Below are positions 23,655 through 37,100 of a DNA stretch of 64,000 nucleotides, piece after piece (positions within the stretch are counted from its first letter, which is position 1; every line of letters begins with the position of its first letter). Location: contig OZ024809.1 of NCBI GenBank assembly GCA_964017045.1, forward strand, positions 9,819,012-9,883,011. Direction: 5' to 3'. A model generated the notes under the pieces. That model was given only the letters and a program-made list of their open reading frames with translations, was not told the DNA's origin and did no database searches. Made by a program: the position numbers and the translations under genes. Source of the stretch: Omphiscola glabra (lineage: Eukaryota; Mollusca; Gastropoda; Lymnaeidae).

Positions 23655-23823
23655 CAGGGGTCACCATACTTTTTTCACGGCGGGCTGGATGAACTGGCAG
23701 GATAACAGAAAAAATAACGTGCGCGGACCGGATAATCATTCTGTAAAATGCTTACAAACAAGTTCGAGTACCGTCGGCGGACTGGGTGAACTGGCCTCGC
23801 GAGCCGTAGTTTGGTGACCTCTG
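23655..23823. mobile_element. hAT MITE (CAGGGGTCACCA ends)
   Basis: Left end CAGGGGTCACCATACTTTTT, right end GTAGTTTGGTGACCTCTG. The flanking octamers ATATGGAG and ATTTAGAG match at 6 of 8 positions. Related to the partial copy at 1021. Confidence 0.65.
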
Positions 23824-24029
23824 ATTTAGAGTCAAGGGATATTTTTGTTCTATTTAACTTAGGCAGTTTTGACTGGTATTATATATTCAATAAAAATATT
23901 ATCGATCAGCATAAATAATCAATATTTATTTATTGTTTTATTGATGAACTCTGTGCGTGGAAGTATTCAGCTCAAAATAGGACAGTCAAATATGAAGTTA
24001 TGGCCCTTTAGCAACAGCATGTCAGCACA

Positions 24030-24475
24030 ATGTCTGACACTGGCCAATGTGGTTTAACTCTGGCTTATGTGTCACACTGTGTCTAACACGGCAAATGTGG
24101 CTAACACTGGTTAATTTGTTGGACTCTGGCTAATGTGCCTGACTCTGGCTAATGTGTAAAATTCTGACTAATGTGCCTGACGCCGGCTAATGTGTCTGAC
24201 ACTAGCTAATGTGACTGACACTGGCTAATGTGACTGACTCGGGTTAATGTGTCAAATTCTGACTAATGTGCCTGACGCCGGCTAATGTGTCTGACACTAG
24301 CTAATGTGACTGACACTGGCTAATGTGACTGACTCGGGTTAATGTGTCAAATTCTGACTAATGTGCCTAACACCTGCTAATGTGCCTGACTCTGGCTAAT
24401 GTGCCTGACTCTGGCTGATGTGACTGACTCTGGCTTATGTGTTAAACTCTGGCTAATGTGTCTGACTCTGGCTTG
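24030..24475. repeat. 18-20-bp array (CTGACTCTGGCTAATGTG)
   Basis: About 22 copies, with a higher-order repeat of about 110 bp visible as two near-identical blocks (about 24140-24250 and 24255-24360). Confidence 0.88.
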
Positions 24476-26475
24476 GCCTCGCAATCTAAGGTTTTATGTA
24501 GACCACCAGTACGAAGTCTTTTTGAATTAAATTTTTCCAGCTTTGTTTCAAAGCCATTAAGAAAAATCCCCTTGAATTGAGAACCAGCAGAGTTACAGCT
24601 GTTTTCTAACGTGTACAACATCATGACTTTTAGCATTTAATCCTTGAAAAGCCCATTTAATAAAAAATGATTACTACCACATCTACATGACATAAATATG
24701 ATTATATGAGGAAGATAATCAAACAAAAAGATCCACCTTCATTTTTTAATCCATTAACGGATTGTGTTTTAAAACATAATCTGGCCTCGTATTCAAACAT
24801 AAGTGGAATAGATATTAAATCAAATGGGTGCTTATCTTGCCTCATTTGAATGATGTCCCAAAAATAGATGGGCCACTGGAGACAATAAGTCCTTTTGTAG
24901 TTCAGATAAGAGTTGATTGGGATAGTTAAGTATCTGAACTGTCACACATTAGTTCATTGGTTCATTAATTGAAGAGCTCCCATTTAAAAAGTTACGGTTT
25001 GTAAGCCAATGTTTTTCTACTGAAAAGAGTATTTGATCAGCGTGAGCTGCACCCCATGGCTAATGGGACAAGTCTAGGCCTAACTTGACTAAAGCTTTTT
25101 AAGATGGGACATTTTTTTTTTAATGTTGGAACTGTTGAAAGACATTGGTCCAGCTGTTTGTAACTGGAGTTTTAATCAATATCAGCACTTAGCATGGCTA
25201 GGAAGGCAGGGGCCTTGATTGAAATGTAGAGGAATGCTTGGACTGGGCCACTAAGTAAATAAACTGGTCTTTGGATGAATGTAATCAGCCTGCTCTAAGC
25301 TTGAACACACACAAAAAATAAATTGCAATTTCATTAATTATTGTGTGTAACGGTTGTCTTTTTTAATATATTTCTTTGTGAGGCAAATTGAATTCACTAA
25401 CTTTTTTTTCCTCTGGGTAATTGGGGTAAGTCAGAATATGTTTTTAAAAAAAAATCTCAATGGTTTTATGTATGCTAATGTTATTTGCATGAAGCTTTTA
25501 ACAGCGTCCTGACAAACTTGGCCAGGTGCCTCGCTGCATCTTGTTTCTTTACATCAATTTTTTTTTAAAAATAATAATAATTTGGTTTTTACCCCTTCAT
25601 CCTGAACATGAAAAAAATCAAACAAATCTTCTGTTCAATTTTTTTATATTTTTCTGTTTCCATTGATGGCACGTAGGGATGATATTGTAAAAAATAAAAT
25701 TAAACTGTCTAGTCTTTTTTGTTGCTGTTTGTCACAAACTCCTTGAGAGCAAAGTCAGCTCAGGACTGTTAAATATGTAAAAAGAGGCAAGACTCTGTGT
25801 ATTTTGTACTGCAGACATGAGTATGGTGCTCTAAAGAAAATCATTGATTTTTAACCATTTCAATGATCTTCATGCTGTCCTGAGAAATACCATGGGGCAT
25901 AAGTCAAAACCCACCTGTCCATCTGGTGCTGTGTTTTTCTCATCTGGTGCATTGAACAAGATTCAAATGCCTATTGATCCTTGTCCCAGTATCGGATTCT
26001 CTTCATGCATTGCCATCATGACTATCATATCATGAATAATAAATTTGTGTCAAAACGGTACACACACAAAAAACTATGAAATATTATATTTGCATGGTCA
26101 CTTGAGATTTGATACGGTATCCATTAATGACATCTGATCTGTGTGTGTAGTTGGACGTGTCACTCTGTGGCAACAGGGTTTTGATAATAACTGTTTGTGC
26201 TAAACACATGGCGGTCTGTCAGTGTGGTATGGTACAAGTTACTGTAATTTCTACTGCATGCTAAAATATGTACAGTGGACATTGTTAACACAGTTGATTC
26301 CTAACCATCTAGTAACTGTTCGTAGAGACTTCTGCACAAAAGTTATTAATAAGTGAGTTATTGATTTGCAGTTGGTCTGTTAGATTGTTCCTTTCTATCA
26401 CATTGAAATTATTGAAAATAGAAATAATAATTGTGAAATAATTTTATATTTTGAGATATTTTAAAATTCCCCCGT
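24476..26475. other. Intergenic, no gene recognised
   Basis: AT-rich with no family match and no arrays. It could hold 5' untranslated exons or the promoter of the ATP11 gene, but no signal I can see marks them. Confidence 0.4.
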
Positions 26476-26484
26476 GAGGAAGCT

Positions 26485-27100
26485 GCAGCTCTCAAAGGTG
26501 CCACGGCCCTTTAGGGCACCATGGTTCCCCAAGGTGCCAAGGCCTTTAGAGCACCTGGCTCTTCAGGGTGCCAAGGCTTTTAGAGCACCATGGCTCTACA
26601 TGATGCCAAGGGTTTTTGGCACCATGGCTCTACATGATGCCAAGGCTTTTAGAGCACCATGGCTCTACACGATGCCAAGGCTTTTAGAGCACCATGGCTC
26701 TACATGATGCCAAGGCTTTTAGAGCACCATGGCTCTACACGATGCCAAGGCTTTTAGAGCACCATGGCTCTACATGATGCCAAGGCTTTTAGAGCACCAT
26801 GGCTCTACATGATGCCAAGGCTTTTAGAGCACCATGGCTCTACATAATGCCAATGCTTTTAGAGCACCATGGCTCTACATGATGCCAAGGGTATGTGGCA
26901 CCATGGCTCTACATGATGCCAAGGCTTTTAGAGCACCATGGCTCTACACGATGCCAAGGCTTTTAGAGCACCATGGCTCTACATGATGCCAAGGCTTTTA
27001 GAGCACCATGGCTCTACATGATGCCAAGGCTTTTAGAGCACCTGGCTCTACATAATGCCAATGCTTTTAGAGCACCATGGCTCTACATAATGCCAAGTTG
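26485..27100. repeat. 35-bp array, ~17 copies (GAGCACCATGGCTCTACATG)
   Basis: Unit CATGGCTCTACATGATGCC plus AAGGCTTTTAGAGCAC. Occasional shortened units (GGGTTTTTGGCACCATGG). Confidence 0.94.
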
Positions 27101-27244
27101 CACAGGTGTAAACCAGTGTTTTTCTGTTAAAAGATTGACAGAAAAAATTGTGCACAGATGTTTTTCGAGTGGTATAAATTAGTAATCAAATGTGTAAAGA
27201 TCAGAAGCTTTGTAAAGTAACATTTATTCCATTATGTTTAACTA

Positions 27245-27395
27245 AACTGAAATACCCCCATTTAAAGATTCTATCATCTCACCATATTTACCAAATCATT
27301 GCCCCATTTAAAGATTCTATCATCTCACCATATTTACCAAATCATTGCCCCATTTAAAGATTCTATCATCTCACCATATTTACCAAATCAATACC
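27245..27395. repeat. 44-bp array, 3 copies
   Basis: CCCCATTTAAAGATTCTATC plus ATCTCACCATATTTACCAAATC, three near-perfect copies. Confidence 0.9.
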
Positions 27396-27754
27396 CCTAT
27401 ATACCAGGCATTCTTTGGTCAAGTGACATTATTGTGCTTTCAAGCCTAAATATATCTTGTTCCCACTACTTACTTAAGACATGTGTTTCTCAAGAGATGT
27501 TGCCTGAGTCAGTACAAAGCTACATGATAAAAACTGAACAATGTCATAATGGCATGGCATCCATTGTCATTTTATGGTCCTTCTGAGTTTCAAAAAGTTT
27601 TTATGTTAAAAGTGCTTTAATATTTTTTTTTCTTCAAAATGAAATAAAACTGCAAAAATCAAATAACTTTTTTGTCAGTATGAGATGATTTATTCCCCTG
27701 TGTTCAACTATTGCTGTTGTAGTTTATATTGGATGCAGCTCTATCCCATCATTC

Positions 27755-27968
27755 ACAAATTTGTTCAGTATAACAAATGTGCCTGTAACATTTGCTCTGT
27801 TCATTATAACAACTGTTCCTGGAGGGCACATTGTAACATTCGCTCTGTTCAGTATAACAACTGTTCCTGGAGGGCACATTGTAACATTCGCTCTGTTCAG
27901 TATAACAACTGTTCCTGGAGGGCACATTGTAACATTCGCTCTGTTCAGTATAACAACTGTTCCTATGT
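27755..27968. repeat. 48-bp array, ~4.5 copies
   Basis: Unit TGTTCAGTATAACAACTGTT plus CCTGGAGGGCACATTGTAAC and ATTCGCTC. Period verified at 48 from successive CGCTCTG positions (27841, 27889, 27937). Confidence 0.93.
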
Positions 27969-28040
27969 AAAATAGATAGTTATTGTAAAGAAACTAAATC
28001 TATTCAGTTTGGATGATACGAATAATTTGATGTGTTACAG

Positions 28041-28103
28041 ATGGATTGTGGAGTCGTGGTCCAATTTCAGCTGATTGATGAGACAGGGACTGCAGAAAGA
28101 TGA
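28041..28103 (+). other. Upstream reading frame overlapping the ATP11 start
   Basis: After a good acceptor (TGATGTGTTACAG|ATG) an ATG at 28041 opens 20 codons and stops at TGA 28101-28103, overlapping the main ATG as ATGA. If the mRNA includes this ATG, translation of ATP11 would need leaky scanning or reinitiation. Whether 28041 really is a splice acceptor, implying an upstream 5' UTR exon, is an inference. Confidence 0.4.
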
Positions 28104-28180
28104 GCGAAGAGACCCTGGAAACTGCGGGGTACCGGCGTTTCGGCAGTGGCATCATAACACAGACACAAAAACTAAAAGAG
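28100..28180 (+). CDS. ATP11B: ATP11 exon 1 (aa 1-27)
   Basis: Begins [15 protein letters not shown] and ends CTAAAAGAG|GTAAGC in phase 0. The N-terminus is poorly conserved in the family, so the exact start is the least certain point of the model. Confidence 0.7.
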
Positions 28181-31100
28181 GTAAGCCCTTCAGGCAGTCG
28201 GTTAATTCAAGAGGAATCACTAAGATGAACACCTCAAAGCATTGTCATCATGGGACATTATCACAACACATGGTCGTAACTCATGCGTTGTTTTACAATG
28301 GGTTGAACACATGGTCGTAACTCATACGTTGTTTTACAATGGGTTGAACACATGGTCGTAACTCATGCGTTGTTTTACAATGGGTTGAACACATGGTCGT
28401 AACTCATGCGTTGTTTTACAATGGGTTGACTTGACAGTCCATACACTCACCCAGAGTCATTGTTGCCTCTGCTAAAAACCGAAACTAAGAAATTTATTGA
28501 ACAATGGCACTTATCTGTAAGGGGAAAAAAAGCTGAGGCGCGGCTCATTGTGCATTCAGCTGACAACTCTTAAGGGCTAATTTATGAACTGTGGTTAAAC
28601 ATTTCTATCATGGAAGTCAGATCTAAACAAATAAAAAAAAAGTATTTTTGTTAACCATTAAGTTTTACAACCGCAAACATCTGAACTGCATATTGACATC
28701 TGAACTGCATATTGACATCTGAACTCACTATAGACATCTGAACAGCATATTGACATCTGAACTGCATATTGACATCTGAACTACATATAGACATCTGAAA
28801 GTGCATATATACATCTGAACTGCATATTGACATCTGAACTGCATCTAGACATCTGAACTGCATATTGACATCTGAACTGACTAAAGTTTGTCGCATAGTT
28901 TACAAAAGGCACAACAGAAACACATTAAAAAATAATCAATAACTGCTGTTCATGTGTCAAATATTGACAAGAAACATCTAGTCAGTGGGATTGCAAGGTA
29001 TTTGGTTGGCTTAACTATGTTTGTTAGGTCTTGAATTTGATCACTGTGAGGTTACCTCCCTTGAATTTGATCTCTGTAAGGTTACCTCCCCCATTTAAAT
29101 TCATCTCAGGTTTAGTGTCAGATAACTAGACCAATGAAACGGGTCAGCTCTATGGTAAGTAGATGATGGTATGGCAGATGGTAGAATGGCAGTTGGTAGG
29201 ATGGCAGGTGGTAGGATGGCAGATGGTAGGATGGTAGAATGGCAGTTGGTAGGATGGCAGGTGGTAGGATGGCAGATGTTAGGATGGCAGGTGGTAGGAT
29301 GGTAGAATGGCAGTTGGTAGGATGGCAGGTGGTAGGATGGCAGATGGTAGGATGGTAAAATGGCAGTTGGTAGGAGGGCAGGTGGTAGGATGGCAGATGG
29401 TAGGATGGTAGAATGGCAGTTGGTAGGATGGCAGGTGGTAGGATGGCAGGTGGTAGGATGGCAGATGGTAGGATGGTAGAATGGCAGTTGGTAGGATGGC
29501 AGATGGTAGGATGGTAGATGGCAGATAGTAGGTGGTAGGTTGGCAGGTGGTAGGGTGGAAGACGGTAGGGTGGTAGGATGGCAGCTGGTATGGTGGAAGA
29601 TGATAGGATGACAGGTGGTAGGATGGCAGATGATAGGATGGCAGATGTAGGGTGGCAGTTGGTAGGATGGCAGATGGTAGGATGGCAGATGGTAGGATGG
29701 CAGTTGGTAAAGTGGTAGGAAAGCAGATGGTAAGGTGGTAGGATGGCAGATGGTAGGGTGGAAGTTGGTAGAGTGGCAGATGGTAGGATTGCAGGTGGTA
29801 GGATGGCACATGGAAGGATGGCAGATGGTAGGATGGCAGATGGAAGGGTGGCAGGTGGTAGGAAGGCAGATGGAAGGGTGGGAGGATGGCAGATGGTAGG
29901 AAGGCAGATGGTAGGAAGGCAGATGGAAGCGTGGCAGGGTGGTAGGATGGCAGATGGTAGGGTGGTAGTAAAGCAGGTGGTAAGGTGGCAGATGGTAGCA
30001 TGATGTAAAAGGATGGTAGAGGATAGAATGACACAATAGTATATCAGAGATATTATTTCAGATAATAATAAGGCATATGATAGATTATAGTTCATAGAAT
30101 GGTATGATAGAAAATTTAGATGGGGATAGGATTTGGGGCTCAAGTTGTGCAGCACCAGAGAGTATACCAAACGTTTATGTGCAGCACCAGAGAGTATACC
30201 TAACGTTTTGTCAGAATTTGTCAATTATTTAGTAGTAAAAATTGACACAAAAACTGGCACATGTGTTGTTGCTGACATTTGAATCTTAAGCTATTGAATT
30301 TTAGTTCATGAATTAATTGAGTAGATGTATGAACGACTTACAGATGCATGAAAGACTGTTAGTTGTATGAATGACTTTAGATGTGTTCCTTCGTCCTTTG
30401 CATGCGAAGATGACCAAGGCTTTGACTTGAGTTGTAGCCTTGACCTGAGCTGTGTTTTTTTGTTTTGAGATTTACTGTTTTTATTATGTTTCTTACTTTA
30501 CCACACCTTTGAAGTGTGCAGTGGTCAAATTATTGTTTTTGTTTAGTGTTACAGGATTGGTTTTTTTTACCTTTTAAAAAAATATTTATTTGCCCACACC
30601 TTAATAAATGTTTCATAGTTTTATATATTAGTCACAAAGTAAATGGTAGTTTTATAAATTCATTTTAAATATGTCACACCTTAATGATTAAAGGGCCTTT
30701 TCTAGATTTAAATTAATTTAATGTCTCTTTTTTAAGATTTATACATAAGTTTAAAGAGAATGTTCTATATTTATATTCATTTGATGAGTCTTTTTTAAGA
30801 TGTATATAATTTTAATGAAAGTTTTTCTAGATTTATTTTAATTTAAATAGAATTTTTAAAGATTTATATTAATTTAATGAGAGTTATTCTAGATTTATAT
30901 TCATTTAATGAGTTTTTTAAATTTTTATTAATTTATTGAGAGTTTCTATTGTTTGTAATCATTAGTTTATTTCTTGAAAAAAAATGGCAGATTGAGACAA
31001 TTTTCATGAGAGATGCTATTGAGATTCTTTTCTGTTTCAAGTGTTTGATGACCTAATTTGATTATGTTTGTGACTCTCTGTTTGTGACTCTCTGTTTGTG

Positions 31101-34100
31101 ACTCCCTGTTTGCGACTCTCTGCTTGTGATGCTGTTTGTGACTCCCTGTTTGTGATGCTGTTTGTGAATCTCTGTTTGTGATGCTGTTTGTGACTCTCTG
31201 TGATGCTGTTTGTGACTCCCTGTTTGTGACTCTCTGTTTGTGATGCTGTTTGTGACTCTCTGTGATGCTGTTTGTGACTCCCTGTTTGTGAATCTCTGTT
31301 TGTGATGCTGTTTGTGACTCTCTGTGATGCTGTTTGTGACTCTCTGTTTGTGATGCTGTTTGTGACTCCCTGTTTGTGACTCTCTGTTTGTGATGCTTCT
31401 TTGTGACTCTCTGTTTGTGACTCTCTGTTTGTGATGCTGTTTGTGACTCCCTGTTTGTGATGCTTCTTTGTGACTCTCTGTTTGTGACTCCCTGTTTTTG
31501 ACTCCCTGTTTGTGACTCCCTGTGTGTGACTCTTTGTTTGTGACCCCCTGTTTGTGATGCTGTTTGTGACTCCCTGTTTGTGACTCTCTGTTTGTGACCC
31601 CCTGTTTGTGACTCCCTGTTTGTGACTCCCTGTTTGTTACTCCCTGTTTGTTACTCTCTGTTTGTGACCCCCCCGTTTGTGACTCTCTGTTTGTGACTCC
31701 CTGTTTGTGACTCCCTGTTTGTGACTCACTTGTGTGACTCCCGCTGCTAGTAAATAAATTCATTCTGGAATCATTTATCATTTCAGCGTTTATTCCCCTC
31801 TTTGAGACATTCTACAGACGACAGGGTTGTTTATGTTGACAATTGCACGCTGTCCAATGATCCGGCTGAACATCTTCCAACTTTTCCCGACAACACTGTG
31901 GTCTCTTCCAAGGTAAGTTGACACCAAGTCTCATGTACCTAAGTCCCTGGACCTGGTAAGTTGACACCAAGTCTCATGTACCTAAGTCCCTGGACCTGGT
32001 AAGTTGACACCAAGTCTCATGTACCTAAGTCCCTGGACCTGGTAAATTGACACCAAGTCTCAGGTAGCTCAGTCCATGGACCTGGTAAGTTGACACCAAG
32101 TCTCAGGTAGCTCAGTCCATGGACCTGGTAAGTTGACACCAAGTCTCAGGTAGCTCAGTCCCTGGACCTGGTAAGTTGATACCAAGTCTCGTGTACCTAA
32201 GTCCCTGGACCTGTTAAGTTGACACTAAGTCTCATGTAGCTCAGGCCCAGGACCTGTTGTGAGCAACATGAAGAGAGTATTTTTAGTGTAACTAATGTAG
32301 GACTTACTTTGTGTTGGTCAGGTAAGATAGATAAGCTGTAACTAATGTAGGACTTACTTTGTGTTGGTCAGGTGAGATAGATAAGCTGTAACTAATGTAG
32401 GACTTATTTTGTGTAGTCAGGTGAAATATCAGATATACTGTGAAACTATTGCATTTTATGATAGACATAGTTTGTATAGATAATGTAGTGTGTATAGATA
32501 ATGAAGGGTTTTAGTGTGTATTATTAATGTAGTGTGTATTGATAATGTAGTGTGTTTAATTAGTGTAGAGTGTGTAGCTAAATTATTGTGTATAGCTAGT
32601 GTGGTGTGTTTAGCTAAAGTAGTGTGTTTAGCTAGTGTGGTGTGTTTAGCTAAAGTAGTGTGTTTAACTAGTGTGGTGTGTTTAGCTAAAGTTGTGTGTA
32701 GCCAAAGTAGTTTGTTTAGCCAAGTAGTGTGTTTAACTAGTGTGGTGTGTTTAGCTAAAATAGTGTGTTGAGCTACAGTAGTGTACTTTGATTATCTATA
32801 TTAGTTTAGACAATGTTCTTTCATCATTGCTCTGCAGTACACACTGATCACATTCCTACCTAAGAATTTATTTGACCAGCTGCGGAGAATTGCCAATTTT
32901 TACTTTCTTTGTGTAGCATTTATCCAAGTGAGTTGATTTTTTAAAAATATATATGATAATATATGTCCATTGTGTGTGTTGTGTGTAATGTTAGTGGATA
33001 TCAAATGAGAGATTAAATTTGGTTTATTAATAATAAAAGGGGGTGGTGTGACACAAAAGGGGTGGGGTGACACAAGAAAGGTATCCCTTGGGCAATATTT
33101 GTAAGTCCAAACATTCATTTAGTCCGTATTTCCTGTTGTCAAAATGTGATATTTTAATGACGAAATTGACACAAACAAACCTTGGACTCCATGGATGTTC
33201 TAGAGCAGGCCGGCACAACTCAAAATGTAAGGCGGGCCTTAATGTGATCTAAGTTGTGTCACAGTTGATCAAAGTTGTGGCACAGGTGATCACAGTTGTG
33301 TCACAGGTGATCAAAGTTGTGGCACAGGTGATCAAAGTTGTGTCACAGTTGATCAAAGTTGTGACACAGTTGATCAAAGTTGTGTACAAAATTACTAATT
33401 AAAAAAATATTCACCTGTCTGTTTTTTGGTTGACCAACGTTCTAATCTTTTCCAACTTTTTAGTTTGTCATTGACACTCCTGTCACGCCTCTGACCAGCA
33501 TCCTCCCTCTTGCATTTGTCATATCAGTGACTGCCATCAAACAGGTAAAAATTTGTGATGTCAGTGACTGTCATCAAATAGGTAAAATTGGTAAAAAATT
33601 AACCCACTCTTGCCTACCAAGTGTTACAAACAATAAGGCAGTTGCTGCATGCTGTATAATAATATTGGTGTTTTTTTTAAGAGGAATTTTTAATTATTAT
33701 CACAGTATACATTTTTGAACTGACAAGCTAAAATGTCTTCCCTCAGGGTTACGAGGACTGGTTACGGCACCGAGCAGACAGCGAGGTCAACCATCGTCCA
33801 GCTTACATCATACGTAATGGCGTACAACAGCCGGATTGCAAGGCAATGGATATAAAGGTAATGCACGGAGAGAAGCAGGCAAGTTGAGGGAAATGAGTAG
33901 GGAGAGTGGTGAAGGCAATGAAATAGAATTTAAGGATGTATAAAGTACCTGGCAAGTGTCAGCTTAAATAAAGTCCCTGGCTAATATCAGCTTGAAAAAA
34001 CACCTGGCCTGTCTCAGCTTGGGAGAGATCCAACAAAGTAAGAAACCTCTTCATCAATTTATGGAAAATAAAGACAAGGGAAAAACATATCCATTTTTTT

Positions 34101-37100
34101 TTTAAAATTTGATCAAAAGAAATCAATAATTTTGTTAACCTCAGAGCCCTTGTGCCTTCTTAAGTCTTTGCTGTGTACCCAGTTCTGGAGCAGAATCATA
34201 TTACACCATGTATGTTCATAACTTGATACAGGAGAAAAGGTAGTCCTTTGTAAGAATGTATCACTTCACATGTGTCTCCTCTGTCCTAGGTTGGGGATAT
34301 TGTCAAAGTTCTGGTCAATGAAGAGTTCCCGTGTGACCTCGTCATGCTGTCCTCCCAGGACAAAAATGGTCAGTGTTTTGTCACCACTGCCAACCTGGAT
34401 GGAGAGACCAACTTAAAGGTTGGACCATAATTTATTGGATCCAAATATTTAGTTTTAATTCAAGTAATTCCGTGTGCTATCTGTGTTGCATAATTGGCCA
34501 ACCACAAATGGCATCATGCATCTAGGGGGAAAAAAAAAAGGGGGGGGGGGGGGAATATATTTGTCGCAATGTGTAATTACGGTATCTAAATATGTTAATA
34601 TGTTATATGACTTGTGACAGTGGGGGGGTGGGGATAAATATGAGTCAACATAGAGCAGTGGTTCTCAACTTTCTTATGGCCGCGACATTTTAATACCGTT
34701 CATCGTGTTGTGGTGACCCCTAGCCACAAAATTATTTTTGGTTATACTTCATAACTATAGAGCATATGTGTTTTCAGATGGTCTTAGGCAACCCCTGGGA
34801 AAGGGTCGTGCGACCCCCAAAAGTGTTGGGACCCACAGGTTGAGAACCACTGACACAGAGTGACTGCATTTGTGGCTGGACACTAACTTTAATTACACTT
34901 ATATTTTGAGTACTTCAATCAGATTTTAGATGCCTCATGTTTTTAGATAAACTTAAATTAGATTTTAGATGCCTCACGTTTTTAGAAAAACTTAAATTAG
35001 ATTTTAGATGCCTCATGTTTTTAGAAAAACTTAAATTAGATTTTAGATGCCTCATGTTTTTAGAAAAACTTAAATTAGATTTTAGATGCCTCATGTTTTT
35101 AGATCAACTTAAATTAGATTTTAGATGCCTCATGTTTTTAGAAAAACTTAAATCAGATTTTATATGCCTCATGTTTTTAGATCAACTTAAATTAGATTTT
35201 AGATGCCTCATGTTTTTAGATCAACTTAAATTAGATTTTAGATGCCTCATGTTTTTAGATAAACTTAAATGTGCAGCAATCATCCTAGGTGTAAATAAAT
35301 CCTTCGAGATTTTACTGATTTCCTTTCCTCCAACAAGACCCACTACTGCCTCCCTGAGACTCAACTGCTGAGAACCCCTGAGCGGCTGGGCCAGCTCAGA
35401 GCCAAGATCAAATGCAAGGCTCCCATCCCTAACCTGTACTCCTTCGAAGGCGTCATGGAGTTTGGACTGGGATGTGAGTCACAGCCACTCGGCGTCGACA
35501 ACCTGCTACTGAGAGGAGCCCGTTTGAAGAACACGGATTACATCTATGGTGAGCTGGATGATATGCTGGATAAGTAGAGTCCTTACTCATACTGCCGTCT
35601 GGAAGATATGCTGGATACTCACACTGACTGCCAGTGGTGCAGCTGCCCAAATTCTGCCTGACCCCCACCCTCCTTTTTCTGATACAGCTGTTACCAAATC
35701 CAAATGATCACTAATTAAGTCATTATTGTTACTAAAGGAGTTCATTGATGACTGATCTCCATGCCAGAGAAATACTTTGGATGTCTTGTGTTCAAATTGT
35801 TATCTTGTAAAATGTTGTCTAGGTTTAAACATGTGTTTATTTATGTGCTGAAAATGAATCTGTACAATGTCATCAAAAAAAAACATTTCCATTTATTTAG
35901 ATCAATAAAGAATCTTATCTTATCTTATCTTAAATATTTAGATAGAATAGATCCTCCTGTATGAATTCCAACCCATGGCATAGCCTGTAAGTTAGTCATT
36001 TCTAAAGGCTACCGATCGCTGTTTTTTTAAGACCTTGATAGAACGATAAATGTATTGATGCCACTACCAATAGCTGTTTTTTTTAAAAGACCTTATTTGA
36101 ATGATCATTGTATTGATGCCACTACCGATCGCTGTTTTTTTAAGACCTTGATAGAACGATAAATGTATTGATGCCACTACCAATAGCTGTTTTTTTTAAA
36201 AGACCTTATTTGAATGATCATTGTATTGATGCCACTACCGATCGCTGTTTTTTTAAGACCTTGATAGAACGATAAATGTATTGATGCCACTACCAATAGC
36301 TGTTTTTTTTAAAAGACCTTATTTGAATGATCATTGTATTGATGCCACTACCGATCGCTGTTTTTTTAAGACTTTAATAGAATGATAAATGTATTGATGC
36401 CTTAAATGTTGACTGCCTACTAGAGGTTGTGTGTTATCTTACAGATGTCATTAATCCTCTTTTAATAATCAGCTGCTTAAGCATTTGTCTTACTGTGTCT
36501 TATTACTGTGTCTTATTTGGACTGCTACTTCGTGAGACTCACAAATTTAGTTCCTTGTCCCTTTCCCCAGGTTGTGCCATATACACTGGTAGAGATACCA
36601 AGATGGCCTTGAATTCTAAGTCAAAGAAAACCAAATTTTCAAGGGTGGAGAGGTAAGTCAGCACACCACCAGGAACTTTCCTACACCACCACTTTACATG
36701 ACCATCATATATAACAAGTTACATTACTGTCATCATATAACAAGTTACATTACTATTATATTACCAGTTACATTACTATTATATAACAAGTTACATTAGC
36801 ATTAAATGCCTCTTTAAACAAGAAACAAGTTACATTACTATCATATAACAAATTACATTAGTATTATATGCCTATTTAAACTCATAAAATGTGATGTATT
36901 TATCAAATGTAAAGTTGGTAAGAAAATTCACACAATTAAAGCTACAGGGTAAAATACTATTGCCTGGCCGTACAAACCTGTACAAACTTGGATCAAACAT
37001 GGGACATTATGTCCATCTTTCAGTGGGACATTACAATTATTATTAAGGTGGTCTTTTATAAAGCAGTACTCAAGACTGGGGCTAGGCTCACATAAAAATT

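Noticed and set aside
29101..30224. Very long minus-strand frames (368, 311 and 251 codons) rich in [10 protein letters not shown]
   Set aside because: They coincide with the GGATGGCAGATGGTA array; the period and lack of stop triplets open all three minus frames, and no domain is present.
31062..31781. 239-codon minus-strand frame of [14 protein letters not shown]
   Set aside because: Derived entirely from the TGTTTGTGACTCCC array in intron 1.
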